A stretch of DNA of 64,000 bases from Ilex aquifolium (taxonomy: Eukaryota; Streptophyta; Magnoliopsida; Aquifoliales; Aquifoliaceae), in contig OX637397.1 in the NCBI GenBank assembly GCA_951799425.1, positions 39,040,409-39,104,408 on the forward strand. The letters are read 5' to 3'. Of the stretch, positions 34,801 through 46,400 are shown piece after piece. The number at the start of each line of letters is the position of its first letter. The stretch's first letter is position 1. The notes below the pieces were generated by a model. That model was not told the origin of the DNA, searched no databases, and saw only the letters and a list, made by a program, of their open reading frames with translations. Made by a program: the position numbers and the translations under genes.

Positions 34801-36564
34801 GTCAATAAAGTCTTTATCACCTTTGTACAAATGCATATTTTGTTTTAGGAAAATTGTATAGTTATGAGCAAAATTTTGAATTAGTCAAATCCATTGAGAA
34901 ACTTAATCCTTTATATCTCTATTAATCTGAAATCTTTGGATCTGGTAAGGTTCTTAATTACAGAGAGTGGACTGTCCAAGAAATCATGACATGTCCTTTT
35001 GGCCCTTTTTCTTTTTCAATTTTTTGATGGCATTTACAATTTACACCGTCTTGCTCATAACATTTTGTTTGGTCATGCCATGCTTTAGGACACATTCGAT
35101 AAAATTGATGGTCTTGCGGTCGTCTCATGTTCCTCCAATTGGTAGGTGCTTGTAAACAACACAACTTTTTTTTTTATGTTCCACTCAGCCATCGCACTTT
35201 AGGCTTAAAGAATCTTCTATTTCATGTTTTTATATAAATGGATGACAGAACTTCAGAATCACCTGGCTAATTCACCCACCCTGCTCCAGTTTTGAACACT
35301 GTCCTCATTACAGGGCTCTTCCTTTGGGAGATAACACTCCAACACCAATTCCTCAAATCTACATACCAAACCACCTGCTCTAGTGCTGGCCGAAGCCTCT
35401 CCAAGTCTTCTATGCTTGCGAACATTTTCTACCTAATAAAAGGAGTTGTCACCTGGTATTATCATCTAGCTGCCTTTACTCGGTGCTTCAGTTCATTATT
35501 TATTTATACATATAATATAATCTCATAGTCTCCACCAGTTCTCCTGCCTTAAACAATACTAAATCAAAGTTGTTTTGAGAGCTTAGGGGGCTGATTTATC
35601 CTTCCAATACTGAATTTATGGTAATCATCCCTGTTTTGAAAGGGTCATGCTCTGTGTATTTATATAGAGGGGAAGAAGACTACTGCAAACTTTAAAGTGC
35701 AGCGAAGATAAACTATATTACTGTCCTTGTAGCATGATGTTATCTACTTGCCTCCTCAGGGAAGATGCAGGGTTTTAGTCCTTGAAAGCCTTTGACAGCC
35801 TGTGGGATGGGTTTGGAGTTAGATTGTGGGCTAGAGCTTAGGGTTAGAAGGGGGGAGGGGAGGAGGAATAAAGATTTAGAGGCACCAAACATAGTTGTTA
35901 GTATCGTACGATACGCGATACGTATTGTACGATACGTCACAATACACCTGAAAAACGATACGTATCGTGTCTCTGTATCGTTTTTGCACCGTATCGTACG
36001 ATACACGATACGGTGCCACCAAATTTTTTGGAAATCCCCTTAAATGAATTCTATTCAAAAGACACATTTCCATCTCTATGTTCCGAGTTAACTATTAGTC
36101 AATTGTACAGTTGGCTGCCATGTGTGATGTTTCAGCTACAGAAACTGCCATAATCTATGGATTGGAGCCAGTATGGGGTGCTGGTTTTGCATGGTTTCTT
36201 CTTGGCGAGAGGTGGGGCATCAGCGGATGGATTGGGGCTACTCTTGTCCTTGGTAAAATGCCTATTCATTTTCTGTTTCTGACAATTTTGAACAGCAAAC
36301 TTGACATCTTATTCGTTTGTGTGATGATGCTCATTTTTTTTTGATCTGTTATAAATGTATTTTACCTGTCTAGCTTTTCTTCTTGCAGTTGGAAGTTTAA
36401 CAGTGCAGATCTTTGGATTGTCATCTCCCAGTTCATCAAGAGAAAGTGAAGAAAGTATTGAGAAAGGGAATCACTTGTTGATTTCAGATAAACAAAATAA
36501 TTTCTCAACTTCTCCAGTAGTTGTCAACTCCAGAAAGGATGTTCCTGACGTATTGAAGAAGTGA
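31815..36564 (+). CDS. EamA-domain (DMT superfamily) transporter, probably plastid membrane
   Basis: Seven coding exons with GT-AG introns: 31815-32262, 33399-33640, 33755-33877, 34051-34167, 34288-34470, 36111-36252 and 36389-36564. Together they give 1431 nt, 476 residues plus stop, in frame throughout. Residues 1-110 are Ser/Arg-rich with a long Ser run (SSPPSSSSSSSSASSS), as in a chloroplast transit peptide. Then come hydrophobic helices of two EamA repeats: IVRFALSAIPFVPFVL, ELGFWVSLGYLMQALGLLTS and TWFGALMSIVGVAMLESSG in the first; VGDLLNFLSAVFFGVHML and ETAIIYGLEPVWGAGFAWFL in the second, the last being the signature helix. DMT proteins export small metabolites or amines; the substrate is unknown. 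It resembles chloroplast WAT1/MtN21-like proteins. Intron 5 (34471-36110) holds a hAT-like insertion. Confidence 0.88.
35890..36015. mobile_element. Short member of the GTATCGTACGATAC hAT-like family in EamA intron 5
   Basis: The left end CATAGTTGTTAGTATCGTAC matches the reverse-complemented right end of the element at 909-1461, and homology continues through GATACGTATCGTGTCTCTG and CCGTATCGTACGATACACGA. The flanks read gcaccaaa (35882-35889) and ccaccaaa (36016-36023), seven of eight bases alike. The copy is about 126 bases and lacks a matching right terminal repeat, so it is probably a deletion derivative. Confidence 0.6.
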
Positions 36565-37775
36565 GCTACACTGTTACGGGTGTCTCTTTTTTTGATATAT
36601 GAACACATTTTTTTTTGCAGAATTATATCATATCATCCTTGTTACCCATTGCAAATAACTGACAGTAGATGTCCTTGCCCAAATATACATAAGCTGATAA
36701 CCATCAGTGGCCCATAAGCTTTCTGCTTTCACTTGTATACATATAGAAGATTGTACATTTGCTTTTGCTTTTGCATGAATGAAAATATAGAATAGCTATG
36801 ATACGTGGCTTTATCGCTTATGCTCAAGAATGTTGTATATTGTCAAGTAGAATTGATTGTGCTGTTTAGGCATTCTCATTAAAGTCCCAGACCCTTTTTC
36901 CCCCCCTGACATTTAAGTCCTTGGACATGGAGGGACATATTTGCATTTTTTTGTTGTTATTTTTGTCGTGGAGGTATTGTTTTTTTGGGTCACATGTACG
37001 CAGTTTTATCCCGCATGTGGAGAGTCTAATCCCGTGGTTGGTGAGTTCCCAAACTAGACCAGTAAGAGTCAAGTGGTCCTCTTGGGTGAGTATCTCCAAA
37101 TAGGCCTTGTGACAGGGAACTTCAAATTCTTAGTCGTTGCAATGCCAACTTTATTCTGTTTTCTCACTTTATATTGTCCAGTTATCTCATTTTATATTGA
37201 ATGGCATCAGTCAGCTGTAAGGTTCTTGATTCCAGTTTTCCCAGATTGATCCATTTTTTCCATGTGGGGCTTCTTCCTTTCTTCTTTTTCCTTCCCCCAA
37301 TGATCTTTTCCTCTTCTGGCAGCTACCACAATTAGAAGCATGTACAAGTAGGCTTGATATTATTAGATAGAATTTTGACCACAACCAGTATATTCAAATC
37401 CGAATGCCATCTGAATTATATGTACATATATATAAATGAAACTGAGTGCTTAATTGATGAAATTGAACTCGAATACAAATGATTTGTTTTTTTAAATTGC
37501 AGTTCTAATTAAGTTTCTGGAATTTGATCGGATTTTGGATCTTTCACAAATAATGAAATGGACTGCAAAAAATAAAATCTGTCAACGGTTAATATTGGAT
37601 TCAGATCACAGCCTTCAAATCAAACTCAGATTTGGATTCGTCGAAATTTGATTCAAATCTAATGAATTGATAAGCCCATGGAAAAGTTTAGCTTGAATTT
37701 TATATGACAAGAATAGTTGTCGTCCTAAGGGCTTGTCGATGCATTTATTTAGGCCTAGCCACTCTTGTTTTTTTA
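36565..37775. other. 3' UTR and flank of the EamA gene
   Basis: The stretch includes the presumed 3' UTR (to about 36800) and otherwise unrecognised AT-rich sequence. Frames at 36866-37103 on both strands are not protein-like. Confidence 0.3.
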
Positions 37776-38241
37776 GAGGCTGTTTGGTAAGAAGGTACGA
37801 AGGGGCTTAGTAAGATGGGTTTGGGAAAAATAATCCAAAATTCTCCCAAATTTCATGTTTGTATGGAAAATTTAGTCCCAAGTTTTCAAACCCGGCCCGT
37901 AGCTGGCTCGAAGATTAAACCCATGATCATGAGTTTCGTCAAACCTAGGAAGGGGGTGAGTTTGAGAAGATGAGTAAGAGATTAAGGATCAAAAAGATAA
38001 TTATACCCCTTAACATGAGTATGAATTAGATTGATTAAAGGTAAAATAGTCATTTACATGACAAATAGTTGTTAATAATTATGATATATCCGTGGGTCCT
38101 ACATGTGTATGTGTTGTATACCAAACATGAGTATGTACGGGATTGAATGTTGAATCCCATCTTTATAAAGAGGGGTTTGATTTTAGAAGGGTTTGGAGAA
38201 GCCAATCTAAACCCCTGTCCAAAATTCATCCAAACAAGCCC
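37776..38241. mobile_element. PIF/Harbinger-like MITE with TTA target duplication
   Basis: The left end GAGGCTGTTTGGTAAG and the reverse-complemented right end GGGCTTGTTTGGATGAAT pair as terminal repeats. TTA flanks both sides (37773-37775 and 38242-38244). The 466-base interior has no coding capacity. It lies about 330 bases upstream of the first MLP gene. Confidence 0.55.
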
Positions 38242-38508
38242 TTAGGGATGTACTCTAACTTAATTCAAGTCACGGTGATTAATCGTTGAACTCAAGGGAG
38301 AATTCGGTGCAAGCTTGAACATCTTGTAGCAAAAAAAGAAAAGAAAAGAAAAGGGATGTTGGAATCACACCAAGTGGTAGACCAATAAGCCTTTTTGTCT
38401 TTAAAAGATAATATAACAGATAGATAGGAATAATTCTTTTTTCCATGGCACCATTCCAGTGGAGCACCAGGGAACCAAAACCCAGTTAGGGATAGCTCTT
38501 TTACCTTC

Positions 38509-38514
38509 TATAAA
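38509..38514 (+). promoter_or_regulatory. TATA box of MLP gene 1
   Basis: TATAAA lies 54 bases before the start codon of the first MLP gene, leaving a short leader of about 20-30 bases. Confidence 0.5.
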
Positions 38515-38567
38515 GCCATTGTTCTCCCTTTGGAAATTCAAATTACTTGTTTGGTTTGCCTACAGAT

Positions 38568-40490
38568 ATGGCTCAGATATGCAAGCTTGAGCTCCAAACA
38601 GAGATCAAATCACCCCCAGATAGGTTATTTGACATCTACAAGAACAACAGTTCCCTTATGGCCAAGATCAGCCCTGATAAATTACAAAGCATTGAAGTGC
38701 TTGAAGGAGATGGAAAGAGTGTGGGCTCTGTCAGGCTATGGACTTATGTCTTCTTGGGTAAGTCTTAGGATTGAGTGAAGAAAACACTAGCAAGGGCAGG
38801 GTATCCACACTTTCTTTGCACCCCCTGTGCCTTAGAAATGAAAAATCTTGTGTTATTGAATGATTTCTGACAAAGATAGATTTATTTGTGTGTGTCACAT
38901 TTCCTTTTTGATAGTTTAAGTGGTAACAGAGACGAACTGTAAATTTAGACGTCTTGAGTTCGAATTTTGGCAATCCCTTGGAGTCAGACTATGAGAGATT
39001 TATCCCTCATGAATATCCTAGTCAAGACGTGAAAGACCTGCCTTTGACCGGATGCGCGTAAACTAGTCCACACACTCTTAACCGTTGAACCAAAAAAAAG
39101 TAAGGCTAAGACTATGACTTAAATACCCACAGATACACACACAGTGGAATATGGTATTCCGAAAAGACTATTGCAACCATTAGCTTAGCCCATATTTTGG
39201 AGTAGCATTTGTTAGTTTATTAGTTGTGCAATTTGGATGCGTTGGGACTGCTTTTTTTTTTTTTTTTTTGAGTTAAGCAATTTCATTCAAGTAGGAAAAG
39301 CCAAATTACAATCAGTCAAAATAGAAGTCTTTAGCTTGGGTTGGACGGGTTGAGAGTACTCGGACTTAACCTAAGTAATTAAATAGAGGATAAATACCAT
39401 AAATGTCTCTTAAAATGTGACATTTGTTTTAAAATGCCTCTAAACTTTCGTTTGTTTTACTCTATCCCTTGAACTATGTAATTGATTTCAATTAACACCT
39501 TATGTTAATTTTAGATGTTAAATGACATACGTTTAAAGGTGTGAGATGCACATGGGTTTTGGTTGAGAGTGTGAATTTGCGTCATTTAATGTCTAAAATT
39601 AACTGAAGGTGCAATGAAACCTATTACATAGTTCAAGGGGTAAATTGAGACAAATACAAGTTTAGGGGAGATTTTAAAACAAAGGTAATAGTTTAAGGAG
39701 CATTTATAAAATTTACCCTAAAATATATAAACCAACTTTACCCCTAACACAAATTCAATTCAAAGCTTTAATTGAACTCAAGTTAGATAACTCCAATTTG
39801 GTTGAAATGAAACCACAATTATTCATTCGGGTTGGATTGCATTGGGTCTCAAAAATCCTATAACACAATTTGAGTATCCGAATTAAATTTGTCTAAGTCT
39901 AACCCGAGTTTTAGAAATCTCTGATTAAGTACTATAAATTATGTATTGGAGTCGGGTTAGATTTGGGTTGTTCAACCTTCCAAGTTGCATCCCAATAGTT
40001 AGCCCAACATTCTTTCTTTCTCCTTTTCTTTTAGAAAAGTTGTTGTGCATTTAGGCTCTGATACCATATGTACTAGATAAATAATTTAGGCACTTTCTTC
40101 TTTAATTTTTATGTGGATGCATGGGATACTTGTTAATATGAAATTGATTTTCATTTGCTATCATGGGGTTTCTAACTTCCTTAGCTTAACAACCATTGCT
40201 TGCTTTTGATCAAAATAAACATAGGTACTACTGTTATAGCAAAGGACAAAATAGAGGCTGTAGATGAGAAAAACAAGTCAATCACATTTGGGCTCATTGG
40301 TGGAGAGGTTACAAAGTATTTCAAGAGCTTCAAAGCCACACTTGAGGTTATTTCAAAGGATGGTATGAACTTAGCAAAATGGACTTTGGAATATGAGAAA
40401 GCAAGTGAGGATGTCCCAACTCCACACTCTAATCTTGACTTTCTATTAAATGGTTGTAAGGAGGTGGATGCTTACCTTCTCAAAGCATGA
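38568..40490 (+). CDS. Major latex protein-like (MLP/Bet v 1 fold), gene 1
   Basis: Two exons, 38568-38757 and 40225-40490, with a phase-1 GT-AG intron, give 151 residues, the standard MLP length. The start MAQICKLELQTEIKSPPDRL, then SIEVLEGDGKSVGSVRLW (the P-loop-like GDGKSVGSV), AVDEKNKSITFGLIGGE, YFKSFKATLEVISK, KWTLEYEKASEDVPTP and the C-terminal helix DFLLNGCKEVDAYLLKA follow the family line by line. MLPs form a hydrophobic cavity thought to carry small ligands such as sterols, hormones or hydrophobic pollutants; the ligand here is unknown. The intron contains a SINE, a LINE tail and a fold-back element. It differs strongly from the two downstream MLPs but shares their exon lengths exactly. 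A probable counterpart of the Arabidopsis MLP328/329 cluster. Confidence 0.9.
38911..39099 (+). mobile_element. tRNA-derived SINE, copy 3, in MLP gene 1 intron
   Basis: It starts with a box-A-like AGTTTAAGTGGTAACAGAG, continues with a box-B-like GAGTTCGAATTTTG about 35 bases on, and ends TTGAACCAAAAAAAA. This is the clearest of three copies; the others are antisense at 13680-13890 and 15882-16030. The body contains CTATGAGAGATTTATCCCTC and a GCGTAAACTAGTC motif shared by the family. Confidence 0.6.
39252..39330 (-). mobile_element. LINE 3' tail, antisense, in MLP gene 1 intron
   Basis: An 18-base poly-T run followed by GAGTTAAGCAATTTCATTCA reads on the minus strand as a short LINE 3' end with poly-A. 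Only the tail is present. Confidence 0.35.
39387..39722. repeat. Fold-back (long inverted repeat) element in MLP gene 1 intron
   Basis: The left arm GATAAATACCATAAATGTCT pairs with the reverse complement of the right arm ending GCATTTATAAAATTTACCC. Further paired landmarks are TTTGTTTTAAAAT, CTAAAC and GAACTATGTAAT against ATTACATAGTTC. It has the same layout as 2313-2702 and a different sequence. Not coding. Confidence 0.6.
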
Positions 40491-40654
40491 AAACAAGGAT
40501 TTGGATATTTTTTAATGTACTCTTTCAGTCTTTCTTAATGCAAATCATCCTTTGTGTATTAGTAAGGGATCTACTTATATATATTAGATCAATAATCCTA
40601 TTATCTCCTGAGATGTTGTAGTATCCACGAGTTATAAATGAAATTTGTTGTGAA

Positions 40655-40978
40655 CTTGTAGTGCAGTGAATAATCAAGAAAAAAAAGAGAACAATAACAA
40701 ATAATAAATACGAGAATTGCATGGTTCAGTTGCTATTCTTCACAAGTCTACAAGAACGGTTGTTTCATTATATTAAAATCTTAATACGGTTACAATTTAT
40801 TTATAGGTACTGATTAATAACCCTAAATTTGGTCTAACTAAAAAAATTAGTTTGAGTAAATCTAATATCTCAAATCTTGATAAAATTCATATACCATATA
40901 TTCATTAAAAATCCCCAATATACTCAATACTATACAACGAGAGTTAATTAGCCTCCTGCTACACTCCAATATAATGAA
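40655..40978. mobile_element. LTR-like fragment (fossil), shared with 53828-54142
   Basis: Sequence starting GAATAATCAAGAAAAAA and passing through GTCTACAAGAACGG to GCCTCCTGCTACA has the texture of an antisense plant retrotransposon LTR. It is the first sequence shared by the two large repeat copies. The family and true ends are uncertain; no coding part is seen here. It is old, as the two copies differ at many sites. Confidence 0.3.
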
Positions 40979-41895
40979 TCTGTTTGGAGCTGACTTTTTT
41001 AAGTGAAAAATTACAGTTTGAAAAACTTCGTAACAAATTAAGAGTTAAAAAAGTTTCCCAAAACTGTTTGGGGTGTTCTTTAAAAAGTTGAAAAAATTGG
41101 AAAAGTCCATTTGGAGTGACTTTTTAAAATCAAAATAAAAAAAATAATTATATGTATATATGAATTATGCATAATAATTCCCAAAATATGAATTTTAAAT
41201 TTTTTTACGTCACTAGTAATATTTGACTCGTGATAAAACTTCAAAAAGCCAAAAGAAAAGCTCATAAAATCTTCTTGAATCAGTCTACATAAGCCTTTTT
41301 GAGTTCAAAAAACAGCTACATAAAGTGGTAACAAAGTCAATATCCAAACATACTTGACTTATTTACACCAAAACCCTTAAAAACTACCTATTTAAGCTAG
41401 CTCTAAAGAGGTCCATTATAGACCCTGACAATTGATAATAGATATTGTTGAAGGGCTAGTGAGCGTCGCTCTACTTTTCAACTACATTGAACTCATGCTT
41501 CATTTCACTACCTTCCGTTCGCCCACTAGGCATTGAATTTTGGGCTTAGTGAATATGAACCACTCTTCTGATAACAATATATATATATATATATATATAA
41601 TGATATTAGTTTAGTAAAATATAACGTAATCTTAATTATAATATGTTTTAGAAAGTGTCGTGACCTTGTGACATCGGTAGTTGGCATGTGAAGCTTGAAT
41701 AGTGATGCTATTTGTACAAAATTTTTTTTTTCAAAACTAACAGAACTGAAAAACCTAATTCGTAAATACAAAATTTATTGGAGCCAATAAAAAGAAATAA
41801 GAAAAGTTAGGCTGTAATATTAGATAACATTTTTGCTGCTCATAAAATGCGGATTATTAGGGAAATCAACCATTATAAAGTTTAGAAATAACCGT

Positions 41896-42225
41896 CACCA
41901 CAAGAAAAATCATTATTACCAAGGAACTTTGTACGTGTTATTTTGGTCGTAAAAAAAGGTTTTTCCAAGAAAGATTTGTTTTCGACAAGAATAGAATATG
42001 TGGATGAGTTTTACGTGGGAAATTAATTTTTTGTGGGGAAAATTTAGTTGTAAAAATCATGTTGGTATGTTGTTGCGAAGAACTCACTCCCTCCAAAATA
42101 CTTTTAGGGTTAAATTTGTTTTACTTTAAAAAAAATTCGCAATTAACATTTCTTTATAATTTTATTCCTTTAAAGATTTTTTTTCTTATTTTTAACGAAG
42201 TATTTATTTTCCTTGGAAAAATTGA
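41896..42225 (+). mobile_element. CACTA-like relic, copy in repeat 1
   Basis: CACCACAAGAAAAATCATTA is one base from the CACTACAAGAAAA start of plant CACTA elements, followed by the ATTACCNAGGAAC-type sequence seen in such MITEs. The counterpart is at 55689-56030, so it was there before duplication. The right end is not defined. Confidence 0.35.
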
Positions 42226-42786
42226 TTGAAATTTCTTATTGACGGAGACAAATTTCTAAACTCAAGATATGCATATCTAAGGCTTCTTTTATCTTGTGTT
42301 CCATCAATGGAAGGGTCCACTGCCTAATTGTGTCAAGCATGCACCTCCCACACCCCTACCACTGCCTTCCACCATTTGGGAGAATGGTCATGGTCGAAGA
42401 GCCTGTACCATACGATTAATATTTCGTACTATATGTGTGTAGGCCTCATAATATTCTAGACACGATAAGTTTACATGACATTCAAAATTAGTGAATTTAA
42501 ATTTAGGCATTAGTAAATTCGAGTGTTAAATGGCTGGACCCAGTACACTCACCAAACAAATGAGTCAACACGAAACCGGGAACTCGCTAAATTTGGTTTA
42601 TACATGGTTTACACAGTTCATGAACCCCTTATGATACAAATGCAGTTACACTTGGTGCACCTTGCCATGACACACTCGATCCAAGCCTTTGATAGGAGCA
42701 GCCCAACTTTAGCTTTGACCTGTGAGCTTTAAATGTATATCTTTGGGTCGGGTTATTGTGTGTAGGTTTGTGTGTTCCGAGATTGT

Positions 42787-42941
42787 TGTATGTTGGGCTG
42801 CATTGGGTCTAGTAATTGGGGTTCATTTTGTTATTAACTAGTCTCTCGGGTTATAAGATTTTTTAAAACTCTACATTTTGAGTAGCGTATGCGATATTGT
42901 TTTAAGAGTACTCGTGATCCCCTTAGGTGTGTGCCATTATT
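42787..42941 (+). repeat. 155-base direct repeat upstream of MLP gene 2, first copy
   Basis: TGTATGTTGGGCTGCATTGG through TAGGTGTGTGCCATTATT recurs at 43157-43311 with about ten single-base differences and no length change. The second MLP upstream region (56786 onward) keeps only the first 40 or so bases once. Confidence 0.8.
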
Positions 42942-43156
42942 TGAGCACATTTGAGTGTCATTGTCATGTAATTTTCTCAAATAAACACACTATTTATCTT
43001 CTAATAAAAAGATTGTCATAGACTTGTACCTACTGTAACTAGGTAGTTGTGATCAATACAAACACATACACATCAGCCATGTGATAATGTGATCAAGTGC
43101 TTCACCACAAATGTTGACAAGTGACCTTACAAGCATGTCCCAATACTATACATTGA

Positions 43157-43311
43157 TGTATGTTGGGCTTTATTGGGTCTATTAATTGGGACTCATTTTG
43201 TTATTAACTAGTCTCTCGGGTTATAAGATTTTTTAAAACTCTATATTTTGAGTAACGTATGCGATATTGTTTTAAGAGTACTCGTGGTCCCTTTAGGTGC
43301 GTGTCATTATT
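43157..43311 (+). repeat. 155-base direct repeat upstream of MLP gene 2, second copy
   Basis: This copy ends about 65 bases before the TATA box of MLP gene 2. It therefore forms part of the proximal promoter, and its twin lies 370 bases further upstream. Confidence 0.8.
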
Positions 43312-43375
43312 GAATTATTGGTTAGCGAATGATTACATGCAATTGGCTCACAAGGGCAGACTCAAATGTGACCTC

Positions 43376-43383
43376 TATATAAG
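43376..43383 (+). promoter_or_regulatory. TATA box of MLP gene 2
   Basis: TATATAAG lies 115 bases before the ATG, with a reversed CCAAT (ATTGG) near 43341. The same arrangement occurs at 56886-56893 upstream of MLP gene 3. Confidence 0.55.
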
Positions 43384-43490
43384 GTACAAAGACTAGGCAA
43401 TTGGAATTGTCTTTCACCACTTTCTCTCTCCTCTCTTATGTCTTGAGAGTTATACTTGGTGGGTTTGTGACTGTATTTTTCAGACAAAAA

Positions 43491-46400
43491 ATGGCTAATC
43501 TTGCTGGTAAAGTTGAGGCTGAAGTTGAGATAAAATGTGATGCTGATGAGTTTTTCCACAGCTGGGGTGGTAAGGCACACCATCTGCCAAATTTGTGCTC
43601 TGAAAAATTGCACAACGTTGAAGTACATGAAGGTGACTGGAAGACAGATGGTTCTGTTAAGCTCTGGACATTTGTTCATGGTAAGGAAAACACAACTCAT
43701 AAAAATATTAGAGGAGTCTATTTAATTTCCAGTATGACAATGCAAGAAAAAAGACATTTACCGGTAATAAACGCCGGTAAATGTAAATAAACGCCGCAAA
43801 ATATTATTATTGACGTTTGGTATTAACGTCGTGGAAACCTCCGTCGAAAAAATTAGCGGCGTATAATTAAACGCCACAAAAATTAAAGTGACGTTTCCTA
43901 AACACTAAAGTGGCGCTTATTTAATCGACGACTTCGTTGTAAAATTCTGGTTACCGGAGCTATTTTATGGCGTTTATTTAAACGCCAGTAATTATTATTT
44001 CTGAGTAGCTAATTTCCGGCGTTTATTTATTTTACGGCGAGTTGTCTATTGTGATGTAGTGTGGATCTATGTTTTCTTTTTTTAATTTTTAGTTAAATAA
44101 TATAAAGCTAATAATTGGGTCAAACATGAAGTAGTTGCTAAACATGTTTTTTGTTTTTGTTTTCATTATTTGTTAAATATAAATAACTACCAAATATGTT
44201 TTATATTTTTATTTTTTACCACAGAAAAAATATAAAATATTTTTTTAGTTTATTTTTGTTGACTAGAAACTCACACAACTCTTAGTGATTTTGGATTGAA
44301 GTGCAACTGTCAACTGGATTAACAAATTTGTTAAAAATTAAAGACTTAAGAGGTAGAAGGGTATAAACATTATTTTGACATGGTATTTTATGTCATCAAA
44401 AATTTTGATTTCCACAGTGGACCATAAAATTTTTTGAACTCCTAGTTTATTCAATGTGTAAAATATTGAATGTACGATATGATGTCATCACTTTCACGTA
44501 ATGTCACTATTCAATAATAAGCTTATAAGTGGATAAAGTGAACCTCACTAATTCATTGTGTTCATTTTTAGATGTGGTTATAGGTAGGAGCAATATTACA
44601 CAAACTTAAAAATTGACTTAAAAATCTGACTTGATGATGTGGTTGTTATATTTGTTATTTATTGAGATTCACTACTTATTCAATAATAGTGATTAATCAA
44701 ATCAAGTTTTTAAGTCAATTTAGTATTTTCCAATGGGTAGTTAGTGAAGTACAGGGGTTCACTTTATACATTTGTAGATTTATTATGAATGACGACACCA
44801 TGTGACAATAATAACGTAGTGTTACCGTTACATAAATATTTAAGTAGGGTATGTAATATATATATATGTATATCTATATCTATATCTATAGTACTTATAA
44901 ATGTGAGCATCTTTGAAAACTTTTGATTTTCTAATTTATCCCTAATTATTATGATAAAGACAATTATACCCACCTATATACTTTCATCTAATTTTTGTTT
45001 TTTACTCTTATTTGACTTTCAACTTGTTTTGGATTCTTTTGGACTCATTTATTAGTAGTACAGTTGCATACAATCTTCTATATCTATATACTATACTACT
45101 ACTTATAAATGTCAGTATCTGTGAAAAAATTTTGATTTTCTATTTTATCTCTAATTATTATGGTAAAGTCAATTATTCCCACATATATACTTTCATCTAA
45201 TTTTTGTTTTTTACTCCTATTTGACTTTCAACTTGTTTTGGACTCTTCTACAAGGACTTTTAAATTTTTTTGAACTTATTTCTTTGTAGTACAATTGCAT
45301 ACAATTTTATATATCTGTATTAAGAAATAAGAAATAAAGTCCTAAATATGTTAAATTATTATACACAAGTAGTTATCATATTGAATTCTAGTATTAAATA
45401 TATGTTAGATTTTGTTTTTTGATATGTAATAATATAATAATATTATAAACTATCTAATCAATCTATTTAACAAAATAAAAAGAGATTGCTAAATAAATAA
45501 CATAATAAGTACTCAAAAACTTATAGAATAAAGTAATAATTAAATTTAGCAATAATTAAAATATGGATTAATTATTCAACACCTAATTTGTTATTTAATT
45601 TAATTGCACATATAATTTATTCCTATAAAAATATCATTTAAATTTATTTACGTGCGCAACGCACTTCGTGTATTGTTAGTCTATATAAATAAGTAAAATC
45701 CTATACATGTTAAATTATTATGCACATGTAATTACCAGATTGAATTCCACAGTCAAATATATGTTATATTTTATTTTTTAGTATGCAATAATATAATTTA
45801 TATAATAAAACACCTAGTAGTTTGAAAGTTTATCTCTTATATATTTTCCCTCCAAAAAATATCACATCACATAATTATATCACATGTTCAATCATTTAAT
45901 ATTTGATTAATTTGTTATTTAACACAAATTTTATTTTATACATTTTCTATACTATGATATACATATGTTGAGAAAATTTTGTCGGGTTATGTATTTTAAG
46001 AAAATTTTGATGCTATTTAAAAAAAAATAATAGATAGAAATTAATTTTAAACGATGTAATCAAAGAAACAAAGAAATAAAAAATTATTATTTGATATAGT
46101 AGGATCAATTTTTTGAATGCTCATTTTATGTTTTACCGTGCCTTCAAGTACGGGTTATGACTAGTAATATTATAAATGATCTAATCAATCTATTTAACAA
46201 AATAAAATTTAAAAATTCTATAATATAATTAATTGTGCAAATGCATAAAATAAATGATAGATTAAGTACTCAAAAACTTATAGAATAAACTAATAGTACT
46301 TAAAATACAGATTAATTATTTGACATCTAATTTATTATTTAATTTAATTACACATAAAATACACATGTAGTTACTAGATTGAATTTCATAGTCAAATATA

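Larger units (their letters stand above)
40979..43374. other. Upstream region of MLP gene 2, older duplicate layer
   Basis: This region aligns, at clearly lower identity than the 47-51 kb block, with 54143-56884 upstream of MLP gene 3. It contains MITE-like sequence around 40980-41365 (GTTTGGAGCTGACTTTTT and inverted versions), a (TA)n tract at 41577-41600 and a CACTA-like relic at 41896-42225. It also has a segment (about 42566-43040) missing from the other copy, and a local direct repeat. No separate gene is seen. Confidence 0.55.

Noticed and set aside
43362-43700. 112-codon minus-strand frame over MLP gene 2 exon 1
   Set aside because: Antisense of a clear MLP exon; the same shadow occurs at 56989-57210.
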